Shown: positions 18,129-26,816 of the stretch, in pieces | Numbering within the stretch: the stretch's first letter is position 1 | How the letters are laid out: the number at the start of each line of letters is the position of its first letter | NCBI RefSeq assembly: GCF_009604405.1 | Contig: NZ_WEGK01000012.1 | Span: forward strand, 186,001 to 250,000 | Length of the DNA stretch: 64,000 bases | From: Nocardia macrotermitis | Lineage (GTDB): Bacteria > Actinomycetota > Actinomycetes > Mycobacteriales > Mycobacteriaceae | Direction of reading: 5' to 3' | Made by a program: the position numbers and the translations under genes | Notes under the pieces: generated by a model | Database searches by the model: none | Told to the model about the DNA's origin: nothing | Seen by the model: only the letters and a program-made list of their open reading frames with translations

Positions 18129-19160
18129 ATGCGCGCTCACGGAGTGCACCGGTCGGTGTGCGCGGCGGCCGCGGTGGCGGTCGTGGCCGCGACGCTGCTC
18201 AGCGGCTGCGCCCGGCATTCCGGCGGCGGCGGCACCTCTGCCGCGGGCGCACCGGCCACCGCCGCGACCGCGCCGATCTCCCACACCACCCCCGCCGGAA
18301 CGGTCACCGCGTCCGGGCCGCTGGCCGCGGTCCTGGCCGAACCGGGCACCGGGCTGCTGGCGCTGCTGGGCGCCGACGGTGTCACCGTGCGCGTCCTGGA
18401 CCCCACCGGTGCGGCCCCCGAACGCACCGTGACCCTGCCCGCGCGCACCACCGCCCTGGTCCCGGGCCCGCCCGGTCAGGTCCTGGCCGCAGCCGCACAC
18501 CAGATCCTGCACATCGACCTGGCCACGGCCACCGTGCACCCGATCCAGCTCGACGCGCAGGTCCGCGCGGTGGCCCAGCGCCCCGACGGCACCGAGGCCG
18601 CCGCCCTGGCCGACGGGCGGGTGCTGATCCTGGACGCCGACGGGCACGTGCGGCAGACCATCACCGGGATGACCCCCGGCGATCAGATCGCCGCCCCCGG
18701 TTCGGCGATCGTGGTCCTGGACCGCGACCGGACCACCCTGACCCAGATCGACCTGGCCCGTGCGCGCGCGGGCCTGGCCCTGCGCGCCGGGCAGGGCGCG
18801 AGCAACCTGGTCACCGATCACTACGGGCGGATCCTGGTCACCGACACCGTCCAGGGCGCGCTGCTGGTGTACACCGCCGATCCGCTCTCGATGCATCAGA
18901 TGTTCCCGCTGGGGTCCGCGCCGTACGCGCTGGCCTATGATCAGCGGTCCGACACCGTGTGGGTGACCCTCACCGGCAGCAATCAGGTCGCCGGATTCGA
19001 CCTGTCGACGGGTATACCGGTGGAGGTGGGTCGCTACCCGACAGTGCGCCAGCCGAATTCGGTGACGGTCGACTCCCGCACCGGGGACCTGTTCGTGGGG
19101 TCCGCGACCGGCGACGGTCTGCAACGGATCGGCGCGGACGAGAGGAAGAGAGGGCAGTGA
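18129..19160 (+). CDS. lppL: LppL-like lipoprotein, YncE-type beta-propeller
   Basis: The 343-residue lipoprotein has a basic start, a hydrophobic core and the lipobox LSGC (C27). The mature part is a run of short beta-strand repeats of about 40 residues with motifs such as GRILVTDTVQGALLVY and RSDTVWVTLTGSNQVAGFDL. This fits a YncE-like six- or seven-bladed propeller. Its order with the downstream pyrD matches lppL-pyrD of mycobacteria. No ligand is known. The stop overlaps the start of the DUF5703 gene (TGATG), so the two are coupled. The symbol is assigned by position and type. Confidence 0.8.
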   Translation: MRAHGVHRSVCAAAAVAVVAATLLSGCARHSGGGGTSAAGAPATAATAPISHTTPAGTVTASGPLAAVLAEPGTGLLALLGADGVTVRVLDPTGAAPERTVTLPARTTALVPGPPGQVLAAAAHQILHIDLATATVHPIQLDAQVRAVAQRPDGTEAAALADGRVLILDADGHVRQTITGMTPGDQIAAPGSAIVVLDRDRTTLTQIDLARARAGLALRAGQGASNLVTDHYGRILVTDTVQGALLVYTADPLSMHQMFPLGSAPYALAYDQRSDTVWVTLTGSNQVAGFDLSTGIPVEVGRYPTVRQPNSVTVDSRTGDLFVGSATGDGLQRIGADERKRGQ

Positions 19161-19426
19161 TGGCTCGTGCCTCTGCGCACCGTGCACACGGCAGACGATC
19201 GATCCCGGCGAGCTGGGAGGAGATGGCCGAGGACGGGGAATGGGAATACGTCCCGCTGCGATTACCCCCGGAGGTCACGCGGGTGACCGCCTCGATCCGG
19301 CTGTCCATCCAGGCCGAGTTCGGCGGCTGGGAACTCTCGCGGGTCCGCGCCTACACCGACGGCAGCCGCCGCGTGCTGCTGCGGCGGCGCAAGACCTCCC
19401 TCCCGGTGCCGGAACCGGGGATGTGA
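19160..19426 (+). CDS. DUF5703 family protein
   Basis: This small 88-residue soluble protein belongs to the actinobacterial DUF5703 family. WEYVPLRLPPEVTRVTASIRL near the middle is the characteristic stretch, followed by a WELSRVRAYTDGSRRVLLRRR strand-rich end. It overlaps the lppL stop by one base and is followed after five bases by pyrD, so it is probably translated as part of an lppL-DUF5703-pyrD operon. Function is unknown. The high Arg content at both ends could allow nucleic-acid or membrane contact, but that is speculation. Confidence 0.88.
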   Translation: MARASAHRAHGRRSIPASWEEMAEDGEWEYVPLRLPPEVTRVTASIRLSIQAEFGGWELSRVRAYTDGSRRVLLRRRKTSLPVPEPGM

Positions 19427-19431
19427 GCGGG

Positions 19432-20532
19432 ATGTATTCGCTGCTGCTGCGCCTGATGTTCCTGCTGCCCCCCGAGACGATCCACCACTGGGCGTTCGTG
19501 GCGATGCGCCTGGCGACCCGGATCGCGCCCGTGCGCGCGATCCTGGCGCGCCTGGCGGTCACCGGTGATCCGATCCTCGAGACCACCGCGTTCGGGGTGC
19601 GGTTCCCCGCGCCGGTCGGTCTGGCCGCGGGGTTCGACAAGAACGCCGAGGGCGTGGATGCCTGGGGCCCACTGGGTTTCGGGTTCGCCGAGGTCGGCAC
19701 GGTCACCGGGCAGGCGCAGCCGGGCAATCCCGCGCCGCGGCTGTTCCGGTTGCCCGCGGACCGCGCGCTGATCAACCGGATGGGGTTCAACAATCAGGGC
19801 GCGGCCGCGGCCGCGGGCCGGCTGCGCACCCGCAAGCCCGGCGGGGTGCCGATCGGCGCCAACATCGGCAAGACCAAGATCGTGCCCGCCGAACACGCCG
19901 CCGAGGACTATGTCACCAGCGCCCGGCTGCTGGGTCCGCTCGCGGATTTCGTCGTGGTCAACGTCAGCTCCCCCAACACCCCGGGCCTGCGTGATCTGCA
20001 AGCGGTCGAATCACTGCGCCCGCTGCTGACCGCGGTGCTGGACTGCCTCGCCGAAGGCCGGGACACCCGCCGGGTGCCGGTGCTGGTGAAGATCGCCCCG
20101 GACCTGTCCGACGAGGACATCGACGCGGTCGCGGATCTGGCCGTGGAACTGGGCCTGGCCGGGATCGTGGCGGCCAACACCACCGTCGGCCGCGAACAGT
20201 TGCGCACCCCCGCCGACCAGGTCGCGGCGATGGGCGCGGGCGGGCTCTCGGGTCCGCCGGTGGCCGCGCGCGCCCTCGAGGTGCTGCGCCGGTTGTACGC
20301 GCGGGTCGGGGACCGGCTGGTGCTGGTCTCCGTGGGCGGGATCGAGACCGCCGATCAAGCCTACGAACGCATCCTGGCCGGCGCCACGCTGCTGCAGGGA
20401 TTCACCGGGTTCATCTACGGCGGCCCGCTGTGGACCCGTCACCTGCATCGCGGCCTGGCCGCCCGGCTGCGCGCGGACGGTTACACCGCCCTGGCCGACG
20501 CGGTCGGCGCGGGCCACACCCCGCGGTCCTGA
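19432..20532 (+). CDS. pyrD: Quinone-dependent dihydroorotate dehydrogenase PyrD
   Basis: The 366-residue class 2 enzyme oxidises dihydroorotate to orotate in pyrimidine synthesis and passes electrons to membrane quinone. The N-terminal amphipathic helices (MYSLLLRLMFLLPPETIHHW) are the quinone/membrane domain. Landmarks are GLAAGFDKNAEGVDAWGPLG, INRMGFNNQG, and NVSSPNTPGLRDLQ with the catalytic Ser. The FMN-phosphate loop is SVGGIETADQAYERILAGA. ATG 19432 gives the standard N-terminus; GTG 19423 is in frame and would overlap the upstream stop. It is convergent with the next gene. Confidence 0.97.
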   Translation: MYSLLLRLMFLLPPETIHHWAFVAMRLATRIAPVRAILARLAVTGDPILETTAFGVRFPAPVGLAAGFDKNAEGVDAWGPLGFGFAEVGTVTGQAQPGNPAPRLFRLPADRALINRMGFNNQGAAAAAGRLRTRKPGGVPIGANIGKTKIVPAEHAAEDYVTSARLLGPLADFVVVNVSSPNTPGLRDLQAVESLRPLLTAVLDCLAEGRDTRRVPVLVKIAPDLSDEDIDAVADLAVELGLAGIVAANTTVGREQLRTPADQVAAMGAGGLSGPPVAARALEVLRRLYARVGDRLVLVSVGGIETADQAYERILAGATLLQGFTGFIYGGPLWTRHLHRGLAARLRADGYTALADAVGAGHTPRS

Positions 20533-20541
20533 CCCGGTGCG

Positions 20542-20561
20542 GGTGAGCAGCGCCGCTCACC
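20542..20561. terminator. Hairpin between convergent genes
   Basis: GGTGAGC (20542-20548) pairs with GCTCACC (20555-20561) around a six-base loop, directly after pyrD and just beyond the convergent gene's stop. Confidence 0.55.
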
Positions 20562-20571
20562 GGCCGCGCGT

Positions 20572-20934
20572 TCACGAATTCGGGATCATCCGCCCCGACA
20601 ACACCGGTTCGGCCTCGCGCGGGGTGCGCCCGCCCGAGTGCCGCCGCAGCCGCTCGAGCATCCGGCGCGCGAGCAACACCACCGCGTGCTCGTATCGCAC
20701 CCCGAGGGTGGCCGAATGTTCCGAGACCCGCCGGTGCGCGGCCAGATCGTGCACGATCGCCGGATCGCTGAGCAATTCGTCCAGTTCCATACCGGCGCGG
20801 GCCTGGTCGAAGGTGAGCCGGTGATCGGGCAGCCAGCTCAGCCGCCACACCGCCACCCCCGCGGCGGCCACCCGCCACGCGTGCTCGGGGGTGCGATCGC
20901 TGCTCATCGCCCAGTCGGTCGTCTCGATGGTCAC
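20572..20934 (-). CDS. Hypothetical protein divergent from the PfkB/GCHII pair
   Basis: The 120-residue soluble protein is not recognised. The GTG at 20934 is preceded by GAGGAG at six bases. It contains GVAVWRLSWLPDHRLTFDQARAGMELDELL, a helical middle part, and a basic Arg-rich C-terminus (RRMLERLRRHSGGRTPRE). It diverges from the PfkB-like gene across a region with four TTGCCG half-sites, so both units may share a regulator. It may belong functionally with that cassette. No enzyme motif is visible. Confidence 0.65.
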   Translation of the reverse strand: MTIETTDWAMSSDRTPEHAWRVAAAGVAVWRLSWLPDHRLTFDQARAGMELDELLSDPAIVHDLAAHRRVSEHSATLGVRYEHAVVLLARRMLERLRRHSGGRTPREAEPVLSGRMIPNS

Positions 20935-21054
20935 GAGGTTCTCCTCTCGTGTGCCGCCGGGGCAGCGCGACCGCGCCGCCTGCGCCTGATCACTTCCGGC
21001 ATGATGACCTCCCCGGAGCCTGTGCGCTCGAGATCGCCGATTACAGTATGGCAC

Positions 21055-21126
21055 TTGCCGTTCCATGGCGGCAAATGTCGCGATAGGTTGGGAATTGCCG
21101 GAATCGACCGTCGATAAACCGGCAAT
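21055..21126. promoter_or_regulatory. Cluster of TTGCCG/CGGCAA half-sites in a divergent promoter region
   Basis: TTGCCG (21055-21060) faces CGGCAA (21069-21074) across eight bases. ATTGCCGG (21094-21101) faces CCGGCAAT (21119-21126) across 17 bases. Four copies of the same half-site within 72 bases suggest cooperative binding of one regulator. Confidence 0.6.
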
Positions 21127-21204
21127 CGCCGGTTCGTCGCGGGTTTCCCCCACCGATCCGCACCGGTGGAGCACGACGCGGATCGGATGGAGGTACTCGG
21201 CCCC

Positions 21205-22668
21205 ATGGCCGGAAACGACGCGGCGATCGAGGCCGTACGCAATGTGCTGTCCCGGCTGCGCAAACGCCGCGGCCTGCGCTCGGATCGCCTGGACAGCACC
21301 GAGATCGACGCCGCGGCACTGCTGGACCTGCGCGTCATCGCCCAGCACGCGGACCACCTCGGGGTGCGCCGCCAGGACGCGGTGGTCCCGGTCATCCGCG
21401 ACATGGTCCGGCGCCTGGCGCCCACCGACCGCCTCATCGCCGACACCGAACTGGCCCTGGGCCTGCTCGAGGACACCGGCACCGACCACCCGGCCCCCGC
21501 GCACCTCTACGCCGAGGACCTCGGGGCCCGCCGCGAATACCTGTGCCTGCACTGGCGCGCACTGCACGAGGCGGTCCACGCCGACACCGTCCCGCCCGCG
21601 CCCACCCTGAGCCAGTTGCGCCGCACCCCCGAGCACCACGCGTTCACCGAACTGGCCCGCCTGCTGGTGGAGGGCACCCCCTACGGCTCGCACCCCCTCG
21701 CCACCCATCCGGCCCCCACCGACCCGGCCACGGACCAGGTGCACGGCCGCGTGACCGTCGTGGGCGACGCGGTGATCGATCACCTCTACCGCGTCGAGAC
21801 CATCCCCCGCGCGCACAGCACCGTCACCGGCAGCTTCATCGCCCACCCCGGCGGCAAGGGCCTGTCCCGCGCGGTCGCGCTCGCCCGCCTCGGTCTCGAG
21901 GTGCACCTGATGGCCGCGGTCGGCGACGACGACGCGGGCCGCCGGATCCTGGAATTCCTGCGCGAGCAACACGTGCGCACCGACCTGGTCAAGATCGTGC
22001 CCAGCACCCCGACACCGGTCACCGCCGTCATCGTCGCCCCCACCGGCGAACAGACCATCATCGCCTGCAAGGCCGACCCCGCGGTGCTCACCGCCGAGGA
22101 TCTGGCCGGTCCCGCCGCGCACCGCGCCCTGGCCGAGGCCGACGCGGTCCTGATGAGCTTCGAACAACCCGTCCCGATCCTGGAACACGTCCTGGCCACC
22201 CTCGGCGCCCTCGAACACCCACCCACCCTCATCGTGCACGCCGCGCCACCGGTCACCCGCCCCGAACGGCTCTACCCGCACCTGCGCGTGGTCGACTACC
22301 TCATCGGCAGCGGCGAGGAGTTGCGCCGCCTCACCGGAGCCGACGCCGCGGCCTGGCAACTGCGCATGCACGGGGTGCGCACCGTGTGCACCCTCGAGGA
22401 CTTCGGCTGCTCGGTGCGCTCGGACCACCTCGATGTCGAGATACCGCCGTTCCCCACATTGCTGACCGGCTCGCCCGGTGCTCACGCGGCGTTCTCCGCG
22501 GCGCTGGCGTATCGTCTGCTACGGTCGCGGCGCCCCGCCGATCGGGGCGACTTCACGTGGGCGACAGCCGCGATGGTGGCAACGCAGTCGCTCGACGACG
22601 TGCCCAGCGCCATGCCCGCGGCCGACCGGATCGACCACATCGTGAAACTCGCCGCGGAGGAACGTTGA
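21205..22668 (+). CDS. PfkB-family (ribokinase-like) protein with extra N-terminal domain, probable pseudokinase
   Basis: The 487-residue protein has a helical N-terminal region (1-165) of unknown type and a PfkB sugar-kinase fold (about 180-487). GDAVIDHLYRV opens the kinase and HPGGKG with GGKG at 216-219 binds the sugar in active members. The C-terminal anion-hole/catalytic motif, normally DTxGAGD, reads TGSPGAHAAF (421-430), with His427 where the catalytic Asp should be. The NxxE-type metal motif is also changed (GSGEEL). Phosphotransfer is therefore doubtful. ATG 21205 has GGAGGT 11 bases upstream; GTG 21166 and ATG 21187 are alternatives. The stop overlaps the next gene's TTG start. Confidence 0.82.
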   Translation: MAGNDAAIEAVRNVLSRLRKRRGLRSDRLDSTEIDAAALLDLRVIAQHADHLGVRRQDAVVPVIRDMVRRLAPTDRLIADTELALGLLEDTGTDHPAPAHLYAEDLGARREYLCLHWRALHEAVHADTVPPAPTLSQLRRTPEHHAFTELARLLVEGTPYGSHPLATHPAPTDPATDQVHGRVTVVGDAVIDHLYRVETIPRAHSTVTGSFIAHPGGKGLSRAVALARLGLEVHLMAAVGDDDAGRRILEFLREQHVRTDLVKIVPSTPTPVTAVIVAPTGEQTIIACKADPAVLTAEDLAGPAAHRALAEADAVLMSFEQPVPILEHVLATLGALEHPPTLIVHAAPPVTRPERLYPHLRVVDYLIGSGEELRRLTGADAAAWQLRMHGVRTVCTLEDFGCSVRSDHLDVEIPPFPTLLTGSPGAHAAFSAALAYRLLRSRRPADRGDFTWATAAMVATQSLDDVPSAMPAADRIDHIVKLAAEER

Positions 22669-23318
22669 CCACAGTCCTGCCCCCGTCACTCGAGTCCCCC
22701 GCGGACACCGAGCACACCTTCAGCCGCGGGGGCCGCGCACTGCCGTTACAGGTGCACGAGATCACCGGCGCCCCCGACCACGGCCACCTGCTGGTCTTCG
22801 GCCACCCCACCGAGCACTGCCTGGTGCGCATCCACTCCCGCTGCCTGTACGGGGAATCGCTGCGCTCGGACGACTGCGACTGCGGCCCCGAACTGGACAA
22901 GACCCTGGACCTGATCCAGGACGCCGGCGCCGGGATCGTGGTCTACCTCGAACAGGAAGGCCGCGGCGCGGGCCTGCTGGCCAAGGCGCGGGGCTACCGG
23001 CACAGCGAACAATCCGGCGCCGACACCTTCACCAGCTACGAGGCCCTGGGCTACCCCGCCGATGCCCGCGACTACACCGGCGCCGCGGAAAGCCTGCACA
23101 AACTCCTGGCCGACCTGGGCATCAGCGCGATCCAGTTGCTGACCAACAACCCGGCCAAAGCCGCCGCGGTCACCCGCACCGGACTCGCGGTCACCGTCGT
23201 GCCGCTGCGCACCACCGCCCTGAGCGAACGCGCCAGCGACTACCTCGACGCCAAACGCCGCCACCGCCGCCACTGGATCCCCACCGACAACGCGCCCTGG
23301 GCACCCGAACACTCCTGA
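22665..23318 (+). CDS. Stand-alone GTP cyclohydrolase II
   Basis: The 217-residue enzyme opens GTP to a ribosylamino-pyrimidine, formate and pyrophosphate. The zinc ligands C60, C71 and C73 are intact (HSRC and DDCDC). Tyr111 (KARGY), Asp133 and Arg135 (PADARDY) match E. coli RibA Y105, D126 and R128, so full activity is expected. The QLLTNNPAK nucleotide-binding loop is present. It starts with TTG, with GGAGG upstream, and overlaps the PfkB-like stop by four bases. No other riboflavin gene is nearby, and the usual actinobacterial enzyme is a RibBA fusion, so this copy may serve another pathway. Confidence 0.9.
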   Translation: MTTVLPPSLESPADTEHTFSRGGRALPLQVHEITGAPDHGHLLVFGHPTEHCLVRIHSRCLYGESLRSDDCDCGPELDKTLDLIQDAGAGIVVYLEQEGRGAGLLAKARGYRHSEQSGADTFTSYEALGYPADARDYTGAAESLHKLLADLGISAIQLLTNNPAKAAAVTRTGLAVTVVPLRTTALSERASDYLDAKRRHRRHWIPTDNAPWAPEHS

Positions 23319-23329
23319 GGCTCAAATGT

Positions 23330-23364
23330 GTTGTGGCCCCGGACATCCCGTCCGGGGCCACAAC
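23330..23364. terminator. Strong bidirectional terminator hairpin
   Basis: GTTGTGGCCCCGGAC (23330-23344) pairs perfectly with GTCCGGGGCCACAAC (23350-23364) around ATCCC. It lies between convergent genes. Confidence 0.9.
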
Positions 23365-23399
23365 CTCGGGGCCGCATCGGCCCCCGATCCTCGCGGTGC

Positions 23400-23942
23400 T
23401 CAGCCCTTGATCTCGTAGGTCGCGACGATCTGCGCGCGCCCGATCGCGTGGGAGAACAGGTTGAACCCAAGGAACGCCGAACTCGCGTCCGCGCCCACCC
23501 CCAGATTCGGCACATCCACCGCGTGCACGGTGATGAAATACCGGTGATAGCCGTGCCCGGCCGGCGGCGCGGCGCCCACGAATCCCGGGAAACCACCGTC
23601 GTTGCGCAACTGCACCGCACCCGCGGGCAGCACCCCACCCGAACTGCCCGCACCGGACTCCAGCGAGGTCACCGTCGCCGGGATATCGGCCACGGCCCAA
23701 TGCCAGAAACCCGACGCGGTCGGAGCGTCGGGATCGAACACGGTCACCGCGAAACTCTCGGTCCCGGCCGGGAAACCCGACCACGACAGCTGCGGGGACA
23801 CATCCTTGCCGCCGGGCACCCCGAACGCGCCACTGGCCTGCGCGATCGCGAACGCGCCACCGTCGCTCACCTCGGTCGAGGTCAGCTCGAACCCCGGCAG
23901 CTGCGGCAGCGACGCGTACGGGTTGTAGGAATAGTCGGGCAC
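23400..23942 (-). CDS. YbhB/YbcL family (PEBP, Raf-kinase-inhibitor-like) protein
   Basis: The 180-residue protein of the phosphatidylethanolamine-binding family corresponds in position to M. tuberculosis Rv2140c. Family landmarks are the LSWSGFPAGTESFAVTVFDPDAPT stretch (split here as LSWSGFPAGT and VFDPDAPTASGFWHW) and GAAPPAGHGYHRYFITVHAV, which build the anion-binding pocket. There is no signal peptide. GTG 23942 is preceded by AAAGGA. The ligand and role are unresolved for bacterial members. It is followed downstream by the terminator at 23330 and lies 63 bases from the M20 peptidase gene on the same strand. Confidence 0.93.
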   Translation of the reverse strand: MPDYSYNPYASLPQLPGFELTSTEVSDGGAFAIAQASGAFGVPGGKDVSPQLSWSGFPAGTESFAVTVFDPDAPTASGFWHWAVADIPATVTSLESGAGSSGGVLPAGAVQLRNDGGFPGFVGAAPPAGHGYHRYFITVHAVDVPNLGVGADASSAFLGFNLFSHAIGRAQIVATYEIKG

Positions 23943-24006
23943 GAGGCCGTCCTTTCATCGTCGAGATCCACACCGGACCACACGGCCCGGCACACGGTCG
24001 AAATCC

Positions 24007-25368
24007 TCAGCTGTGCAACAGGAAGTGTTCCAAAACCTTGGTGCCGAACTCCAGCGCGGACACCGGAACCCGCTCGTCCACGCCGTGGAACAGCGCCGAG
24101 AAGTCCAGCTCGGGCGGCAACCGCAACGGCGCGAAACCGAAACAGCGAATTCCCAAGCGCGCGAACGCCTTCGCATCGGTACCGCCGGAGAGCATATACG
24201 GCACCGTGCGCCCGTTCGGGTCGTGCGCGAGGATCGCGGCATTCATCGCCTCGACCAGATGCCCGTCGAACGTGGTCTCGTACGAGCCCAGCTCGGTGAT
24301 CCACTCCCGCTCCACATCCGGGCCGATCAACTCGTCGACCTCCCGTTCGAACTCCGCGCGCCGGCCCGGCACCCACCGGCAGTCCACCACCGCCTCGGCG
24401 GTCTGGGGAATGACATTGGCCTTGTATCCGGCCTGCAACATCGTCGGATTCGCGGTATCGCGCAGGGTCGCGCCGATGATCCGCGAGATCGTACCCAGCT
24501 TCGCCAGCTGCCCCTCGATATCGGGGCCGTCCGGATCGAACGCCAGCCCCGACTCCTGCGACACCGCGGCCAGGAATTCCGCGACCGAATCCGAGAGCAC
24601 CAGCGGGAAGGTGTGCGTGCCCAGCCGCGCCACGGCCTGGGCCAGGATCGTGACCGCGTTGTCCTCGTGCAGGAACGACCCGTGCCCGGCACGCGCCTTG
24701 GCGCGCAACCGCATCCAGCCCAGACCCTTCTCCGCGGTCTCCACCAGATACAGCCGCCGCTCGGTCCCGTCCGGGCGCGGCACCGTCAACGAGAACCCGC
24801 CCACCTCACCGACCGCGTCGGTGACCCCGGCGAACAGATCCGGGCGATTGTCCGCCAGCCACTGCGAACCCCACCGGCCGCCGTTCTCCTCATCGGCCAG
24901 GAACGCGAACACCAGATCCCGCGGCGGCACCGTGCCCTCGAGCTTGAACTGGCGCGCCACCGCCAGCGTCATACCGACCATGTCCTTCATATCGATCGCG
25001 CCCCGGCCCCACACGTACCCGTCGCGCACCGCGCCGGAGAACGGATGCACACTCCAATCCGCGGCCTGCGCGGGCACCACATCCAGATGCCCGTGGATCA
25101 TCAACGCGCCCCGGCTCGGATCCGCGCCCGGCAACCGCGCGAACACGTTCCCCCGGCCCGGCGCACCCGACTCCACGTACTCGGTGGTGTACCCGGCCTG
25201 CTGCAACTGCTCGGCCACCCATTCGGCGCATTCGCGCTCCCCCCGCGTGGTGGCCAGATCCCCGGTATTGGACGTGTCGAACCGGATCAGCGTACTGACC
25301 AGATCCACCACCTCCGATACCGCGCGGGAGGTCGATTCCGATCGCATATCTTCACCAGTTGCGGACAC
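24007..25368 (-). CDS. M20 family metallopeptidase/deacylase (Rv2141c-like)
   Basis: The 453-residue zinc hydrolase belongs to the M20 family (ArgE/DapE/CPG2-like). The first metal His is in HGHLDVVPA, followed by the bridging Asp in GRGAIDMKD and the catalytic Glu pair in FLADEENGG. A later His lies in LFHGVDERVP. A lid domain spans about 200-340. GTG 25368 is chosen because AGGAAAGGGGG lies just upstream; ATG 25347 is an alternative. The substrate is an amide or peptide of unknown nature. Gene order with PEBP matches mycobacteria. It diverges from a histidine kinase gene. Confidence 0.92.
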   Translation of the reverse strand: MSATGEDMRSESTSRAVSEVVDLVSTLIRFDTSNTGDLATTRGERECAEWVAEQLQQAGYTTEYVESGAPGRGNVFARLPGADPSRGALMIHGHLDVVPAQAADWSVHPFSGAVRDGYVWGRGAIDMKDMVGMTLAVARQFKLEGTVPPRDLVFAFLADEENGGRWGSQWLADNRPDLFAGVTDAVGEVGGFSLTVPRPDGTERRLYLVETAEKGLGWMRLRAKARAGHGSFLHEDNAVTILAQAVARLGTHTFPLVLSDSVAEFLAAVSQESGLAFDPDGPDIEGQLAKLGTISRIIGATLRDTANPTMLQAGYKANVIPQTAEAVVDCRWVPGRRAEFEREVDELIGPDVEREWITELGSYETTFDGHLVEAMNAAILAHDPNGRTVPYMLSGGTDAKAFARLGIRCFGFAPLRLPPELDFSALFHGVDERVPVSALEFGTKVLEHFLLHS

Positions 25369-25502
25369 GCCCCCTTTCCTACCACCGACCCGGCCCGCAC
25401 CCACGCTTTGCCCGCAGCCCGCGCGTAATCGCGCCCCTGGCCCCCGTGGGGGACCCGATATCCCTCTCGCGCGGGACGATCACGCCGTGGCCTGCGGGTA
25501 TC

Positions 25503-26816
25503 GTGCCTGAGGTGGTCAGCGGATCCGGATATCGCCAGCGCGCGCGGCTGCCGCGCCTGTTCGCCTCCGCCCGCGATGTCGGCTCCGCCGAGGGCGGTGA
25601 CCTGGCCGGGGTGCTGCGCTCGCTGGCCCGCCAATCGATGCTGGTGGCCGTCGCGACCGCCATCCTGGACACCGTCATCCTGGCGCTGTCCGGAATCTTC
25701 ACCGTCGCACCGGGACCCGCGATCGCGGTCACCGCCGCGATCGCCGCCGCGGACCTCGCGTTCGCCGCCGCACCCCGCACCGCCGGCATCGTGGCCGTCG
25801 CGCAGGTGGTGCTGCGCCTGGCCGGGGCGGTGGTCCTGCACGGGCACGGGCTGCCGGTGCGCGTGGGCGACGTCGGATTCCTCATCGCCGGATACCGCGC
25901 CGGGGCCTGGCTGTCCGGACGCGCCTCACTGATCATCGTGCCCCTGCTGGGCGCGGGCGCGTGCGGCAGCGCGCTGATCACCCCGCTGCTGGGCTCGGGC
26001 GCGTGTCGCAGCGCGATGATCGCCGATGCCCCCGACTGCTCGGACTGGCGGCGCCTGGCGGTCACCGCGGTCTCGACCGGGGTGCTGCCGTGGCTGGTCG
26101 GGCGCTACACCACCGCGCGCGGCGCCTACATCGCCGAACTCGAACAGCGCGAACGCCTCCGGCAACAGGAACAACGCGCCGCCCTGGACCGCGCCCTGTC
26201 CGACGAACGCGAGGCCATCGCCCGCGACCTGCACGACGTGATCTCCCACCACGTCAGCGCCATCGGCATCCACGCCGGAGCCGCCCGCATGGCCCTGACC
26301 ACCGGCCCGCCACCGCACGAGGAGGCCGCGACCAGATCCCTGGCGGCGGTGGAGGCCAGCAGCCGCGCGGCCATGGTCGACCTGCGCCGCCAACTCGATC
26401 TGCTGCACGGCCGCGACGAAGCCGGACGACGGCAACCCGGACTCGCCGACATCGAGGAACTCGCCACCCACGTCCGCGACACCGGCCTGGACCTGACCCT
26501 GCACACCACCGGCCCGGGCACCCCGCTGCCCGAATCCCTGGACGTCACCGTCTACCGGATCGTGCAGGAGATGCTCACCAACGCGCTGCGCCACGGCGAC
26601 GGCCGCGCCGAACTCACCGTGCGCGAACACCACGACCGGGTCCTGATCACCGAAACCAATCCCCTTGCCGCACAACCCGATACCACCCACTCGCTGCACC
26701 GCGGCCTGGACGGGATCCGCCGCCGCGCCGAATTGTTCGGCGGCACCGTCGATTACGGTGTCGAGCGCGAGAACCGTTGGCGCATCACGGTTTCGCTACC
26801 GCTGGGAGGCACATGA
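25503..26816 (+). CDS. NarL-type sensor histidine kinase
   Basis: The kinase of about 437 residues has four to six N-terminal membrane helices with short loops (about 35-200), so it may sense a membrane or envelope signal. A coiled segment rich in Glu/Arg/Gln leads to the HisKA_3 box ERxAIARDLHDVISHHVSAI (phospho-His in RDLHD). The ATPase N-box is EMLTNALRHG and a G-box follows (GLDGIRRRAELFGG). The start is uncertain: GTG 25503 or 25512, neither with a strong ribosome site. It overlaps the response regulator by four bases. Confidence 0.88.
   Translation: MPEVVSGSGYRQRARLPRLFASARDVGSAEGGDLAGVLRSLARQSMLVAVATAILDTVILALSGIFTVAPGPAIAVTAAIAAADLAFAAAPRTAGIVAVAQVVLRLAGAVVLHGHGLPVRVGDVGFLIAGYRAGAWLSGRASLIIVPLLGAGACGSALITPLLGSGACRSAMIADAPDCSDWRRLAVTAVSTGVLPWLVGRYTTARGAYIAELEQRERLRQQEQRAALDRALSDEREAIARDLHDVISHHVSAIGIHAGAARMALTTGPPPHEEAATRSLAAVEASSRAAMVDLRRQLDLLHGRDEAGRRQPGLADIEELATHVRDTGLDLTLHTTGPGTPLPESLDVTVYRIVQEMLTNALRHGDGRAELTVREHHDRVLITETNPLAAQPDTTHSLHRGLDGIRRRAELFGGTVDYGVERENRWRITVSLPLGGT

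Noticed and set aside
22665..23318. The cyclohydrolase as part of a riboflavin operon
   Set aside because: No ribB, ribH, ribE or ribD neighbours and no FMN riboswitch seen; the partner is a kinase-fold protein.
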